A stretch of DNA of 64,000 nucleotides from Xylocopa sonorina. Its lineage: Eukaryota > Arthropoda > Insecta > Hymenoptera > Apidae. Of this stretch, positions 39,801 to 53,941 are shown piece after piece (position 1 is the stretch's first letter; each line of letters begins with the position of its first letter). Position numbers and translations under genes: made by a program. The stretch covers positions 868,001 through 932,000 of the forward strand of contig NW_027490128.1 of assembly GCF_050948175.1 (NCBI RefSeq), written 5' to 3'. The notes under the pieces were generated by a model that was given only the letters and a program-made list of their open reading frames with translations, did not search any database and had not been told where the DNA came from.

Positions 39801-41720
39801 CCATGAAGCATAGAAATGAGATGCGATATCGCGTTTTAAGTAGCATTAGAACTCTATTGCTACGATACCTAGACATCGGCAGACGCTAGTTCCTAGCAAG
39901 GAAGTGTCGTATTTACATTCATTTGAAGTGTAGACGAGGAATACATGATACTTCGCAAATCATATTATATCTTACCATGAAACATAGAAATGAGATGCGA
40001 TATCGCGTTTTAAGAAGCATTAGAACTCTATTGCTACGATACGTAGACATCTGCAAACGCTATTTCCTTGCAAGGAAGTGTCGCATTTACATTCATTTGA
40101 AGTGTAGACGAGGAATACATAACACTTCGCAAATCATATTATATCTTATCATGAAACATAGAAATGAGATGCAATATCTTGTTTTAAGAATCATATGAAC
40201 TCTATTGCTACGATACGTAGACATCTGCAGACGCTATTGCGTAGCAAGGAAGTGTCGCATTTACATTCATTTGAAGTGTAGACGAGGAATACGTGATACT
40301 TCGCAAATCATATTATATCTTACCATGAAACATAGAGATGAGATGCGATATCGCGTTTTAAGAAGCATTTGAACTCTATTGCTTCGATACGTAGACATCT
40401 GCAAACGCTATTTCCTTGCAAGGAAGTGTCGCATTTACATTCATTTGATGTGTAGACGAGGAATACATAACACTTCGCAAATCATATTATATCTTATCAT
40501 GAAACATAGAAATGAGATGCGATATCGCGTTTTAAGAAGCATTAGAAAGCAATTGCTACGATACGTAGACATCTGCAAACGCTATTTCCTAGCGAGGAAG
40601 TGTCGCATTCACATTCATTTGAAGTGTAGACGAGGAATACATGACACTTCGCAAATCATATTATATCTTACCACGAAACGTAGAAATGAGATGCAATATA
40701 GCGTTTTAAGAATCATATGAACTCTATTGCTACGATACGTAGACATCTGCAAATGCTATTTCCTTGCATGGAAGTGTCGCATTTACATTCATTTGAATCG
40801 TAGACGAGGAATGCATAACACTTCGCAATGAATATTATATCTTATCATCAAACATAGATATGAGATGCAATATCTCGTTTTAAGAAGCATTAGAAAGCTA
40901 TTGCTACGATACGTAGACATCTGCAAACGCTATTTCCTAGCGAGGAAGTATCGCATTCACAATCATTTGAAGTGTAGACGAGGAATACATAAAACTTCGC
41001 AAATCATGTTATATCTTACCATGAAACATAGAAATGAGATGCGATATCGCGTTTTAAGAATCATATGAACTCTATTGCTACGATACGTAGACATCTGCAA
41101 ATGCTATTTCCTTGCATGGAAGTGTCGAATTTACATTCATTTGAATCGTAGACGAGGAATGCATAACACTTCGCAATGAATATTATATCTTATCATCAAA
41201 CATAGATATGAGATGCAATATCTCGTTTTAAGGAGCATTAGAATGCTATTGCTACGATACGTAGACATCTGCAGACGCTATTTCCTAAAAGGAAGTGTCG
41301 CATTCACATTCATTTGATGTGTAGACGAGGAATACATAACACTTCGCAAATCATGTTATATCTTACCATGAAACATAGAAATGAGATGCGATATCGCGTT
41401 TTAAGAATCATTTGAACTCTATTGCTACGATACGTAGACATCTGCAATCGCTATTTCCTTGCAAGGAAGTGTCGCATTTACATTCATTTGAAGTGTAGAC
41501 GTGGAATACATAACACTTCGCAAACCAAATTATATCTTACCATGAAACATAGAAATGAGATGCGATATCGCGTTTTGAGAAGCATTAGAACACTATTGCT
41601 ACGATAGGTAGACATTTGCCAACGCTATTTCCTAGCAAAGAAGTGTCGCAATTACATTCATTTGAAGTGTAGACGAGGAATACATAACACTTCGCAAATC
41701 ATATTATATCTATACCATGA
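36841..41720 (+). repeat. Array segment 7: 'cctaaaaggaag' deletion monomers and a 4-mer tandem repeat
   Basis: About 36,841-37,340 and 41,190-41,689 match at 4,349 bp (25 monomers less one base). Both carry the 1-bp deletion 'tttcctaaaaggaagtg' and the variants 'gtagacgtggaatac', 'cgcaaaccaaatta' and 'tttgccaacgc'. They bracket a core with 'atattttatcatg' and 'gcaatcgctctttcc' variants. No gene is visible. Confidence 0.86.
38531..39896 (+). repeat. 696-bp 4-mer tandem duplication
   Basis: About 38,531-39,200 and 39,227-39,896 match at exactly 4 x 174 bp. Shared rare variants are 'gcaaatcttattatattt' and 'caatcgctctttcc'. Private changes are few: 'gtcgcgtttacatt' (first copy, about 38,863), 'tatcgcgatttaag' (first copy, about 39,132) and 'cataaaaactc' (second copy, about 39,497). 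Confidence 0.88.
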
Positions 41721-43319
41721 ATCATAGAAATGAGATTCGATATCGCGTTTTAAGAAGCATTAGAAAGCTATTGCTACGACACGTAGATATCTGCAAACGC
41801 TATTTCCTAGCGAGGAAGTATCGCATTCACATTCATTTGAAGTGTAGACGAGGAATACATAGCACTTCGCAAATCATGTTATATCTTACCATGAAACATA
41901 GAAATGAGATGCGATATCGCGTTTTAAGAATCATATGAACTCTATTGCTACGATACGTAGACATCTGCAATCGCTATTTCCTTGCAAGGATGTGTCGCAT
42001 TTACATTCATTTGAAGTGTAGGCGAGGAATACATAACACTTCGCAAATCATATTATATCTTACCATGAAACATAGAAATGAGATGCGATATCGCGTTTTA
42101 AGAAGCACTAGAACTCTATTGCTACGATACGTAGACATCTGCAAACGCTATTTCCTTGCAAGGAAGTGTCGCATTTACATTCATTTGAATCGTAGACGTG
42201 GAATACATAACACTTCGCCAATCATATTATATCTTACCATGAAGCATAGAAATGAGATGCGATATCGCGTTTTAAGTAGCATTAGAACTCTATTGCTACG
42301 ATACCTAGACATCGGCAGACGCTATTTCCTAGCAAGGAAGTGTCGCATTTACATTCATTTGAAGTGTAGACGAGGAATACATAACACTTCGCCAATCATA
42401 TTATATCTTACCATGAAGCATAGAAATGAGATGCGATATCGCGTTTTAAGTAGCATTAGAACTCTATTGCTACGATACCTAGACATCGGCAGACGCTATT
42501 TCCTAGCAAGGAAGAGTCGCATTTACATTCATTTGAAGTGTAGACGAGGAATACATGATACTTCGCAAATCATATTATATCTTACCATGAAACATAGAAA
42601 TGAGATGCGATATCGCGTTTTAAGAATCATATGAACTCTATTGCTACGACACGTAGACATCTGCAAACGCTATTTCCTTGCAGGGAAGTGTCGCATTTAC
42701 ATTCATTTGAATCGTAGACGAGGAATACATAACACTTCGCCAATCATATTATATCTTACCATGAAGCATAAAAATGAGATGCGATATCGCGTTTTAAGTA
42801 GCATTAGAACTCTATTGCTACGATACCTAGACATCGGCAGACGCTATTTCCTAGCAAGGAAGTGTCGCATTTACATTCATTTGAAGTGTAGACGAGGAAT
42901 ACGTGATACTTCGCAAATCATATTATATGTTACCATGAAACATAGAAATGAGATGCGATATCGCGTTTTAAGAAGCATTAGAACTCTATTGCTACGATAC
43001 GTAGACATCTGCAAACGCTATTTCCTTGCAAGGAAGTGTCGCATTTACATTCATTTGAATCGTAGACGAGGAATGCATAACACTTCGCAATGAATATTAT
43101 ATCTTACCATGAAACATAGAAATGAGATGCGATATCGCGTTTTAGGAAGCATTAGAACTCTATTGCTACGATACCTAGACATCTGCAAACGCTATTTCCT
43201 AGCGAGGAAGTATCGCATTCACATTCATTTGAAGTGTAGACGAGGAATACATAACACTTCGCAAATCATGTTATATCTTACCATGAAACATAGAAATGAG
43301 ATGCGATATCGCGTTTTAA

Positions 43320-45262
43320 GTAGCATTAGAACTCTATTGCTACGATACCTAGACATCTGCAGACGCTATTTCCTAGCAAGGAAGTGTCGCATTAACATTC
43401 ATTTGAAGTGTAGACGAGGAATACATGATACTTCGCAAACCATATTATATCTTACCATGAAACATAGAAATGAGATGCGATATCGCGTTTTAAGAAGCAT
43501 TAGAACACTATTGCTACGATAGGTAGACATTTGCAAACGCTATTTCCTAGCAAAGAAGTGTCGCATTTACATTCATTTGAAGTGTAGACGAGGAATACAT
43601 AACACTTCGCAAATCATGTTATATCTTACCATGAAACATAGAAATGAGATGCGATATCGCGTTTTAAGAATCATATGAACTCTATTGCTACGATACGTAG
43701 ACATCTGCAATCGCTATTTCCTTGCAAGGAAGTGTCGCATTTACTTTCATTTGAAATGTAGACGAGGAATACATAACACTTCGCAAATCATATTATATCT
43801 TACCATGAAACATAGAAATGAGATGCGTTATCGCGTTTTAAGAAGCATTAGAAAGCTATTACTACGATACCTAGACATCTGCAGACGCTATTTCCTTGCA
43901 AGGAAGTGTCGCATTTACATTCATTTGAAGTGTAGACGAGGAATACATGACACTTCGCAAATCATATTATATCTTACCATGAAACATAGAAATGAGATGC
44001 GATATCGCGTTTTAAGAAGCATTAGAACACTATTGCTACGATAGGTAGATATTTGCAAACGCTATTTCCTTGCAAGGAAGTGTCGCATTTACATTCATTT
44101 GAATCGTAGACGAGGAATACATAACACTTCGCAAATCATATTATATCTTACCATGAAGCATAGAAATGAGATGCGATATCGCGTTTTAAGTAGCATTAGA
44201 ACTCTATTGCTACGATACCTAGACATCGGCAGACGCTATTTCCTAGCAAGGAAGTGTCGCATTTACATTCATTTGAAGTGTAGACGAGGAATACATGATA
44301 CTTCGCAAACCATATTATATCTTACCATGAAACATAGAAATGAGATGCGATATCGCGTTTTAAGAAGCATTATAACACTATTGCTACGATAGGTAGACAT
44401 TTGCAAACGCTATTTCCTAGCAAAGAAGTGTCGCATTTACATTCATTTGAAGTGTAGACGAGGAATACATAACACTTCGCAAATCATGTTATATCTTACC
44501 ATGAAACATAGAAATGAGATGCGATATCGCGTTTTAAGAATCATATGAACTCTATTGCTACGATACGTAGACATCTGCAATCGCTATTTCCTTGCAAGGA
44601 AGTGTCGCATTTACTTTCATTTGAAATGTAGACGAGGAATACATAACACTTCGCAAATCATATTATATCTTACCATGAAACATAGAAATGAGATGCGTTA
44701 TCGCGTTTTAAGAAGCATTAGAAAGCTATTGCTACGATACCTAGACATCTGCAGACGCTATTTCCTTGCAAGGAAGTGTCGCATTTACATTCATTTGAAG
44801 TGTAGACGAGGAATACATGACACTTCGCAAATCATATTATATCTTACCATGAAACATAGAAATGAGATGCGATATCGCGTTTTAAGAAGCATTAGAACAC
44901 TATTGCTACGATAGGTAGATATTTGCAAACGCTATTTCCTTGCAAGGAAGTGTCGCATTTACATTCATTTGAATCGTAGACGAGGAATACATAACACTTC
45001 GCAAATCATATTATATCTTACCATGAAGCATAGAAATGAGATGCGATATCGCGTTTTAAGTAGCATTAGAACTCTATTGCTACGATACCTAGACATCTGC
45101 AGACGCTATTTCCTTGCAAGGAAGTGTCGCATTTACATTCATTTGAAGTGTAGACGAGGAATACATGATACTTCGCAAATCATATTATATCTTACCATGA
45201 AACATAGAAATGAGATGCGATATCGCGTTTTAAGAAGCATTAGAACACTATTGCTACGATAG
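43320..45262 (+). repeat. 870-bp 5-mer tandem repeat
   Basis: About 43,320-44,190, 44,190-45,060 and the start of a third unit match at exactly 5 x 174 bp. Each has 'ttactttcatttgaaatg', 'gagatgcgttatcgcg' and the 'cgataggtag' monomer in the same order. Differences are slight, for example 'cattataacac' near 44,370. Confidence 0.87.
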
Positions 45263-48010
45263 GTAGACATCTGTAAACGCTATTTCCTTGCAAGGAAGTG
45301 TCGCATTTACATTCGTTTAAAGTGTAGACGAGAAATACATGACACTTCGCAAATCATATTATATCTTACCATGAAACATAGAAATGAGATGCGATATCGC
45401 GTTTTAAGAATCATATGAACTCTATTGCTACGATACGTAGACATCTGCAGACGCTATTTCCTTGCAAGGAAGTGTCGCATTTACATTCATTTGAAGTGTA
45501 GGCGAGGAATACATAACACTTCACAAATCATATTATATCTTACCATGAAACATAGAAATGAGATGCGATATCGCGTTTTAAGAAGCATTAGAACTCTATT
45601 GCTACGGTACGTAGACATCTGCAAACGCTATTTGCTTGCAAGGAAGTGTCGCATTTACATTCATTTGAATCGTAGACGAGGAATACATAACACTTCGCAA
45701 ATCATATTATATCTTACCATGAAGCATAGAAATGAGATGCGATATCGCGTTTTAAGTAGCATTAGAACTCTATTGCTACGATACCTAGACATCGGCAGAC
45801 GCTAGTTCCTAGCAAGGAAGTGTCGTATTTACATTCATTTGAAGTGTAGACGAGGAATACATGATACTTCGCAAATCATATTATATCTTACCATGAAACA
45901 TAGAAATGAGATGCGATATCGCGTTTTAAGAAGCATTAGAACTCTATTGCTACGATACGTAGACATCTGCAAACGCTATTTCCTTGCAAGGAAGTGTCGC
46001 ATTTACATTCATTTGAAGTGTAGACGAGGAATACATAACACTTCGCAAATCATATTATATCTTACCATGAAACATAGAAATGAGATGCAATATCTTGTTT
46101 TAAGAATCATAAGAACTCTATTGCTACGATACGTAGACATCTGCAAACGCTATTTCCTTGGAAGGAAGTGTCGCATTTACATTCATTTGAATCGTAGACG
46201 AGGAATGCATAACACTTCGCAATGAATATTATATCTTACCATGAAACATAGAAATGAGATGCGATATCGCGTTTTAAGTAGCATTAGAACTCTATTGCTA
46301 CGATACCTAGACATCTGCAGACGCTATTTCCTAGCAAGGTATTGTCGCATTAACATTCATTTGAAGTGTAGACGAGGAATACATGATACTTCGCAAACCA
46401 TATTATATCTTACCATGAAACATAGAAATGAGATGCGATATCGCGTTTTAAGAAGCATTAGAACACTATTGCTACGATAGGTAGACATTTGCAAACGCTA
46501 TTTCCTAGCAAAGAAGTGTCGCATTTATATTCATTTGAAGTGTAGACGAGGAATACATAACACTTCGCAAATCATGTTATATCTTACCATGAAACATAGA
46601 AATGAGATGCGATATCGCGTTTTAAGAAGCATTAGAACACTATTGCTACGATAGATAGACATTTGCAAACGCTATTTCCTAGCAAAGAAGTGTCGCATTT
46701 ACATTCATTTGAAGTGTAGACGAGGAATACATGATACTTCGCAAATCATATTATATCTTACCATGAAACATAGAAATGAGATGCGATATCACGTTTTAAG
46801 AAGCATTAGAACACTATTGCTACGATAGGTAGACATCTGTAAACGCTATTTCCTTGCAAGGAAGTGTCGCATTTACATTCATTTGAAGTGTAGACGAGAA
46901 ATACATGACACTTCGCAAATCATATTATATCTTACCATGAAACATAGGAATGAGATTCGATATCGCGTTTTAAGAAGCATTAGAAAGCTATTGCTACGAT
47001 ACGTAGACATCTGCAAACGCTATTTCCTAGCGAGGAAGTATCGCATTCACATTCATTTGAAGTGTAGACGAGGAATACATAACACTTCGCAAATCATGTT
47101 ATATCTTACCATGAAACATAGAAATGAGATGCGATATCGCGTTTTAAGTAGCATTAGAACTCTATTGCTACGATACCTAGACATCTGCAGACGCTATTTC
47201 CTAGCAAGGAAGTGTCGCATTAACATTCATTTGAAGTGTAGACGAGGAATACATGATACTTCGCAAACCATATTATATCTTACCATGAAACATAGAAATG
47301 AGATGCGATATCGCGTTTTAAGAAGCATTAGAACACTATTGCTACGACACGTAGACATCTGCAATCGCTATTTCCTTGCAAGGAAGTGTCGCATTTACTT
47401 TCATTTGAAATGTAGACGAGGAATACATAACACTTCGCAAATCATATTATATCTTACCATGAAACATAGAAATGAGATGCGTTATCGCGTTTTAAGAAGC
47501 TTTAGAAAGCTATTGCTACGATACCTAGACATCTGCAGACGCTATTTCCTTGCAAGGAAGTGTCGCATTTACATTCATTTGAAGTGTAGACGAGGAATAC
47601 ATGACACTTCGCAAATCATATTATATCTTACCATGAAACATAGGAATGAGATGCGATATCGCGTTTTAAGAAGCATTAGAACACTATTGCTACGATAGGT
47701 AGACATTTGCAAACGCTATTTCCTAGCAAAGAAGTGTCGCATTTACATTCATTTGAAGTGTAGACGAGGAATACATAACACTTCGCAAATCATGTTATAT
47801 CTTACCATGAAACATAGAAATGAGATGCGATATCGCGTTTTAAGAATCATTTGAACTCTATTGCTACGATACGTAGACATCTGCAATCGCTATTTCCTTG
47901 CAAGGAAGTGTCGCATTTACATTCATTTGAAGTGTAGACGAGGAATACATAACACTTCGCAAATCATATTATATCTTACCATGAAGCATAGAAATGAGAT
48001 GCGATATCGC

Positions 48011-49040
48011 GTTTTAAGAATCATATGAACTCTATTGCTACGATACGTAGACATCTGCAATCGCTATTTCCTTGCAAGGAAGTGTCGCATTTACTTTCAT
48101 TTGAAATGTAGACGAGGAATACATAACACTTCGCAAATCATATTATATCTTACCATGAAACATAGAAATGAGATGCGTTATCGCGTTTTAAGAAGCATTA
48201 GAACACTATTGCTACGATAGGTAGACATTTGCAAACGCTATTTCCTTGCAAGGAAGTGTCGCATTTACATTCATTTGAATCGTAGACGAGGAATACATAA
48301 CACTTCGCAAATCATATTATATCTTACCATGAAGCATAGAAATGAGATGCGATATCGCGTTTTAAGTAGCATTAGAACTCTATTGCTACGATACCTAGAC
48401 ATCGGCAGACGCTATTTCCTAGCAAGGAAGTGTCGCATTTACATTCATTTGAAGTGTAGACGAGGAATACATGATACTTCGCAAATCATATTATATCTTA
48501 CCATGAAACATATAAATGAGATTCGATATCGCGTTTTAAGGAGCATCAGAACTCTATTGCTACGATACGTAGACATCTGCAAATGCTATTTCCTTGCATG
48601 GAAGTGTCGCATTTACATTCATTTGAATCGTAGACGAGGAATGCATAACACTTCGCAATGAATATTATATCTTATCACCAAACATAGATATGAGATGCAA
48701 TATCTCGTTTTAAGGAGCATAGAAAGCTATTGCTACGATACGTAGACATCTGCAAACGCTATTTCCTAGCGAGGAAGTATCGCATTCACATTCATTTGAT
48801 GTGTAGACGAGGAATACATAACACTTCGCAAATCATGTTATATCTTACCATGAAACATAGAAATGAGATGCGATATCGCGTTTTAAGAATCATTTGAACT
48901 CTATTGCTACGATACGTAGACATCTGCAATCGCTATTTCCTTGCAAGGAAGTGTCGCATTTACATTCATTTGAAGTGTAGACGAGGAATACATAACACTT
49001 CGCAAATCATATTATATCTTACCATGAAGCATAGAAATGA
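48011..49040 (+). repeat. Duplicate, left copy (offset 3,131/3,130 bp)
   Basis: Matches about 51,142-52,171 at eighteen monomers less one or two bases. Shared features are the 1-bp deletion in 'ggagcatagaaagc' and the variants 'ggagcatcagaac' and 'atcaccaa'. The right copy has one further deleted base, in 'caccaacatag'. Confidence 0.86.
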
Positions 49041-51141
49041 GATGCGATATCGCGTTTTAAGTAGCATTAGAACTCTATTGCTACGATACCTAGACATCGG
49101 CAGACGCTATTTCCTAGCAAGGAAGTGTCGCATTTACATTCATTTGAAGTGTAGACGAGGAATACATGATACTTCGCAAATCATATTATATCTTACCATG
49201 AAACATAGAAATGAGATGCGATATCGCGTTTTAAGAAGCATTAGAACACTATTGCTACGATAGGTAGACATCTGTAAACGCTATTTCCTTGCAAGGAAGT
49301 GTCGCATTTACATTCGTTTAAAGTGTAGACGAGAAATACATGACACTTCGCAAATCATATTATATCTTACCATGAAACATAGAAATGAGATGCGATATCG
49401 CGTTTTAAGAATCATATGAACTCTATTGCTACGATACGTAGACATCTGCAGACGCTATTTCCTTGCAAGGAAGTGTCGCATTTACATTCATTTGAAGTGT
49501 AGGCGAGGAATACATAACACTTCGCAAATCATATTATATCTTACCCTGAAACATAGAAATGAGATGCGATATCGCGTTTTAAGAAGCATTAGAACTCTAT
49601 TGCTACGGTACGTAGACATCTGCAAACGCTATTTCCTTGCAAGGAAGTGTCGCATTTACATTCATTTGAATCGTAGACGAGGAATACATAACACTTCGCA
49701 AATCATATTATATCTTACCATGAAGCATAGAAATGAGATGCGATATCGCGTTCTAAGTAGCATTAGAACTCTATTGCTACGATACCTAGACATCGGCAGA
49801 CGCTAGTTCCTAGCAAGGAAGTGTCGTATTTACATTCATTTGAAGTGTAGACGAGGAATACATGATACTTCGCAAATCATATTATATCTTACCATGAAAC
49901 ATAGAAATGAGATGCGATATCGCGTTTTAAGAAGCATTAGAACACTATTGCTACGATAGGTAGACATCTGTAAACGCTATTTCCTTGCAAGGAAGTGTCG
50001 CATTTACATTCATTTGAAGTGTAGACGAGGAATACATAACACTTCGCAAATCATGTTATATCTTACCATGAAACATAGAAATGAGATGCGATATCGCGTT
50101 TTGAGAAGCATTAGAACACTATTGCTACGATAGGTAGACATTTGCAAACGCTATTTCTTAGCAAAGAAGTGTCGTATTTACATTCATTTCAAGTGTAGAC
50201 GAGGAATACATAGCACTTCGCAAATCATGTTATATCTTACCATGAAACATAGAAATGAGATGCGATATCGCGTTTTAAGAATCATATGAACTCTATTGCT
50301 ACGATACGTAGACATCTGCAATCGCTATTTCCTTGCAAGGATGTGTCGCATTTACATTCATTTGAAGTGTAGACGAGGAATACATGATACTTCGCAAATC
50401 ATATTATATCTTACCATGAAACATAGAAATGAGATGCGATATCGCGTTTTAAGAAGCATTAGAACACTATTGCTACGATAGGTAGACATTTGCAAACGCT
50501 ATTTCCTAGCAAAGAAGTGTCGCATTTACATTCATTTGAAGTGTAGGCTAGGAATACATAACACTTCGCAAATCATATTATATCTTACCATGAAACATAG
50601 AAATGAGATGCGATTTCGCGTTTTAAGAAGCATTAGAACTCTATTGCTACGATACGTAGACATCTGCAAACGCTATTTCCTTGCAAGGAAGTGTCGCATT
50701 TACATTCATTTGAATCGTAGACGAGGAATACATAACACTTCGCCAATCATATTATATCTTACCATGAAGCATAGAAATGAGATGCGATATCGCGTTTTAA
50801 GTAGCATTAGAACTCTATTGCTACGATACCTAGACATCGGCAGACGCTATTTCCTTGCAAGGAAGTGTCGCATTTACATTCATTTGAAGTGTAGACGAGG
50901 AATACATGACACTTCGCAAATCATATTATATCTTACCATGAAACATAGGAATGAGATGCGATATCGCGTTTTAAGAAGCATTAGAACACTATTGCTACGA
51001 TAGGTAGACATTTGCAAACGCTATTTCCTAGCAAAGAAGTGTCGCATTTACATTCATTTGAAGTGTAGACGAGGAATACATAACACTTCGCAAATCATGT
51101 TATATCTTACCATGAAACATAGAAATGAGATGCGATATCGC

Positions 51142-52171
51142 GTTTTAAGAATCATATGAACTCTATTGCTACGATACGTAGACATCTGCAATCGCTATTT
51201 CCTTGCAAGGAAGTGTCGCATTTACTTTCATTTGAAATGTAGACGAGGAATACATAACACTTCGCAAATCATATTATATCTTACCATGAAACATAGAAAT
51301 GAGATGCGTTATCGCGTTTTAAGAAGCATTAGAACACTATTGCTACGATAGGTAGACATTTGCAAACGCTATTTCCTTGCAAGGAAGTGTCGCATTTACA
51401 TTCATTTGAATCGTAGACGAGGAATACATAACACTTCGCAAATCATATTATATCTTACCATGAAGCATAGAAATGAGATGCGATATCGCGTTTTAAGTAG
51501 CATTAGAACTCTATTGCTACGATACCTAGACATCGGCAGACGCTATTTCCTAGCAAGGAAGTGTCGCATTTACATTCATTTGAAGTGTAGACGAGGAATA
51601 CATGATACTTCGCAAATCATATTATATCTTACCATGAAACATAGAAATGAGATGCGATATCGCGTTTTAAGGAGCATCAGAACTCTATTGCTACGATACG
51701 TAGACATCTGCAAATGCTATTTCCTTGCATGGAAGTGTCGCATTTACATTCATTTGAATCGTAGACGAGGAATGCATAACACTTCGCAATGAATATTATA
51801 TCTTATCACCAACATAGATATGAGATGCAATATCTCGTTTTAAGGAGCATAGAAAGCTATTGCTACGATACGTAGACATCTGCAAACGCTATTTCCTAGC
51901 GAGGAAGTATCGCATTCACATTCATTTGATGTGTAGACGAGGAATACATAACACTTCGCAAATCATGTTATATCTTACCATGAAACATAGAAATGAGATG
52001 CGATATCGCGTTTTAAGAATCATTTGAACTCTATTGCTACGATACGTAGACATCTGCAATCGCTATTTCCTTGCAAGGAAGTGTCGCATTTACATTCATT
52101 TGAAGTGTAGACGAGGAATACATAACACTTCGCAAATCATATTATATCTTACCATGAAGCATAGAAATGAG
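51142..52171 (+). repeat. Duplicate, right copy (offset 3,131/3,130 bp)
   Basis: Partner of about 48,011-49,040. The copies part near 52,175, where this one continues into 'gcgatgtcgcg' and 'gatacgaagacatctg' monomers. Those variants recur near 53.6 kb (1,392 bp later) and 56.05 kb. Confidence 0.86.
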
Positions 52172-52969
52172 ATGCGATGTCGCGTTTTAAGAAGCATTAG
52201 AAAGCTATTGCTACGATACGAAGACATCTGCAAACGCTATTTCCTAGCGAGGAAGTATCGCATTCACATTCATTTGAAGTGTAGACGAGGAATACATAAC
52301 ACTTCGCAAATCATGTTATATCTTACCATGAAACATAGAAATGAGATGCGATATCGCGTTTTAAGAATCATATGAACTCTATTGCCACGATACGTAGACA
52401 TCTGCAATCGCTATTTCCTTGCAAGGAAGTGTCGCATTTACATTCATTTGAAGAGTAGACGAGGAATACATAACACTTCGCAAATCATATTATATCTTTC
52501 CATGAAGCATAGAAATGAGATGCGATATCGCGTTTTAAGTAGCATTAGAACTCTATTGCCGCGATACGTAGACATCTGCAATCGCTATTTCCTTGCAAGG
52601 AAGTGTAGCATTTACATTCATTTGAAGAGTAGACGAGGAATACATAACACTTCGCAAATCATATTATATCTTTCCATGAAGCATAGAAATGAGATGCGAT
52701 ATCGCCTTTTAAGTAGCATTAGAACTCTATTGCTACGATACCTAGACATCGGCAGACGCTATTTCCTAGCAAGGAAGTGTCGCATTTACATTCATTTGAA
52801 GTGTAGACGAGGAATACATGATACTTCGCAAATCATATTATATCTTACCATGAAACATAGAAATGAGATGCGATATCGCGTTTTAAGAAGCATTAGAACA
52901 CTATTGCTACGATAGGTAGACATTTGCAAACGCTATTTCCTAGCAAAGAAGTGTCGCATTTACATTCAT

Positions 52970-53941
52970 TTGAAGTGTAGGCTAGGAATACATAACACTT
53001 CGCAAATCATATTATATCTTACCATGAAACATAGAAATGAGATGCGATTTCGCGTTTTAAGAAGCATTAGAACTCTATTGCTACGATACGTAGACATCTG
53101 CAAACGCTATTTCCTTGCAAGGAAGTGTCGCATTTACATTCATTTGAATCGTAGACGAGGAATACATAACACTTCGCCAATCATATTATATCTTACCATG
53201 AAGCATAGAAATGAGATGCGATATCGCGTTTTAAGTAGCATTAGAACTCTATTGCTACGATACCTAGACATCGGCAGACGCTATTTCCTAGCAAGGAAGT
53301 GTCGCATTTACATTCATTTGAAGTGTAGACGAGGAATACATGATACTTCGCAAATCATATTATATCTTACCATGAAACATAGAAATGAGATGCGATATCG
53401 CGTTTTAAGAAGCATTAGAACTCTATTGCTACGATACGTAGACATCTGCAAACGCTATTTCCTTGCAAGGAAGTGTCGCATTTACATTCATTTGAATCGT
53501 AGACGAGGAATACGTAACACTTCGCAAATCATATTATATCTTACCATGAAGCATAGAAATGAGATGCGATGTCGCGTTTTAAGAAGCATTAGAAAGCTAT
53601 TGCTACGATACGAAGACATCTGCAAACGCTATTTCCTAGCGAGGAAGTATCGCATTCACATTCATTTGAAGTGTAGACGAGGAATACATAACACTTCGCA
53701 AATCATGTTATATCTTACCATGAAACATAGAAATGAGATGCGATATCGCGTTTTAAGAAGCATTAGAAAGCTATTGCTACGATACGTAGATATCTGCAAA
53801 CGCTATTTCCTAGCGAGGAAGTATCGCATTCACATTCATTTGAAGTGTAGACGAGGAATACATAACACTTCGCAAATCATGTTATATCTTACCATGAAAC
53901 ATAGAAATGAGATGCGATATCGCGTTTTAAGAATCATATGA
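52970..53941 (+). other. Longest forward open frame (323 codons): satellite periodicity, not a gene
   Basis: The frame opens at TTG, not ATG, and runs through more than five and a half monomers before the recurrent stop in 'aatcatatgaac'. The conceptual product is a 58-residue unit repeated in tandem, very rich in Arg, Lys, Leu and Ile. It exists because 174 is divisible by three and the consensus has no stop in this frame. Differences between units include both silent changes ('ctt'/'cta', 'gca'/'gcg') and many replacements (Cys/Tyr, Tyr/His, Lys/Arg/Asn), and the same frame is repeatedly closed elsewhere by CAATGA, ATATGA and CGATAG. I see no promoter, intron or domain. Translation as a satellite peptide cannot be formally excluded, but nothing supports it. 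Confidence 0.9.

Larger units (their letters stand above)
41721..53940 (+). repeat. Array segment 8: 'aagcatagaaatgag' / 'catcggcagac' rich block
   Basis: Common variants are 'accatgaagcatagaaatg', 'catcggcagacgc', 'gagatgcgttatcgcg', 'cgcattaacattc' and 'cgccaatcatatt'. Small indels occur near 48,719 and 51,850 ('ggagcatagaaagc', 1 bp missing) and 51,811 ('atcaccaacatag', 1 bp missing). No gene is visible; the longest open frame of the window lies at its right end. Confidence 0.87.
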
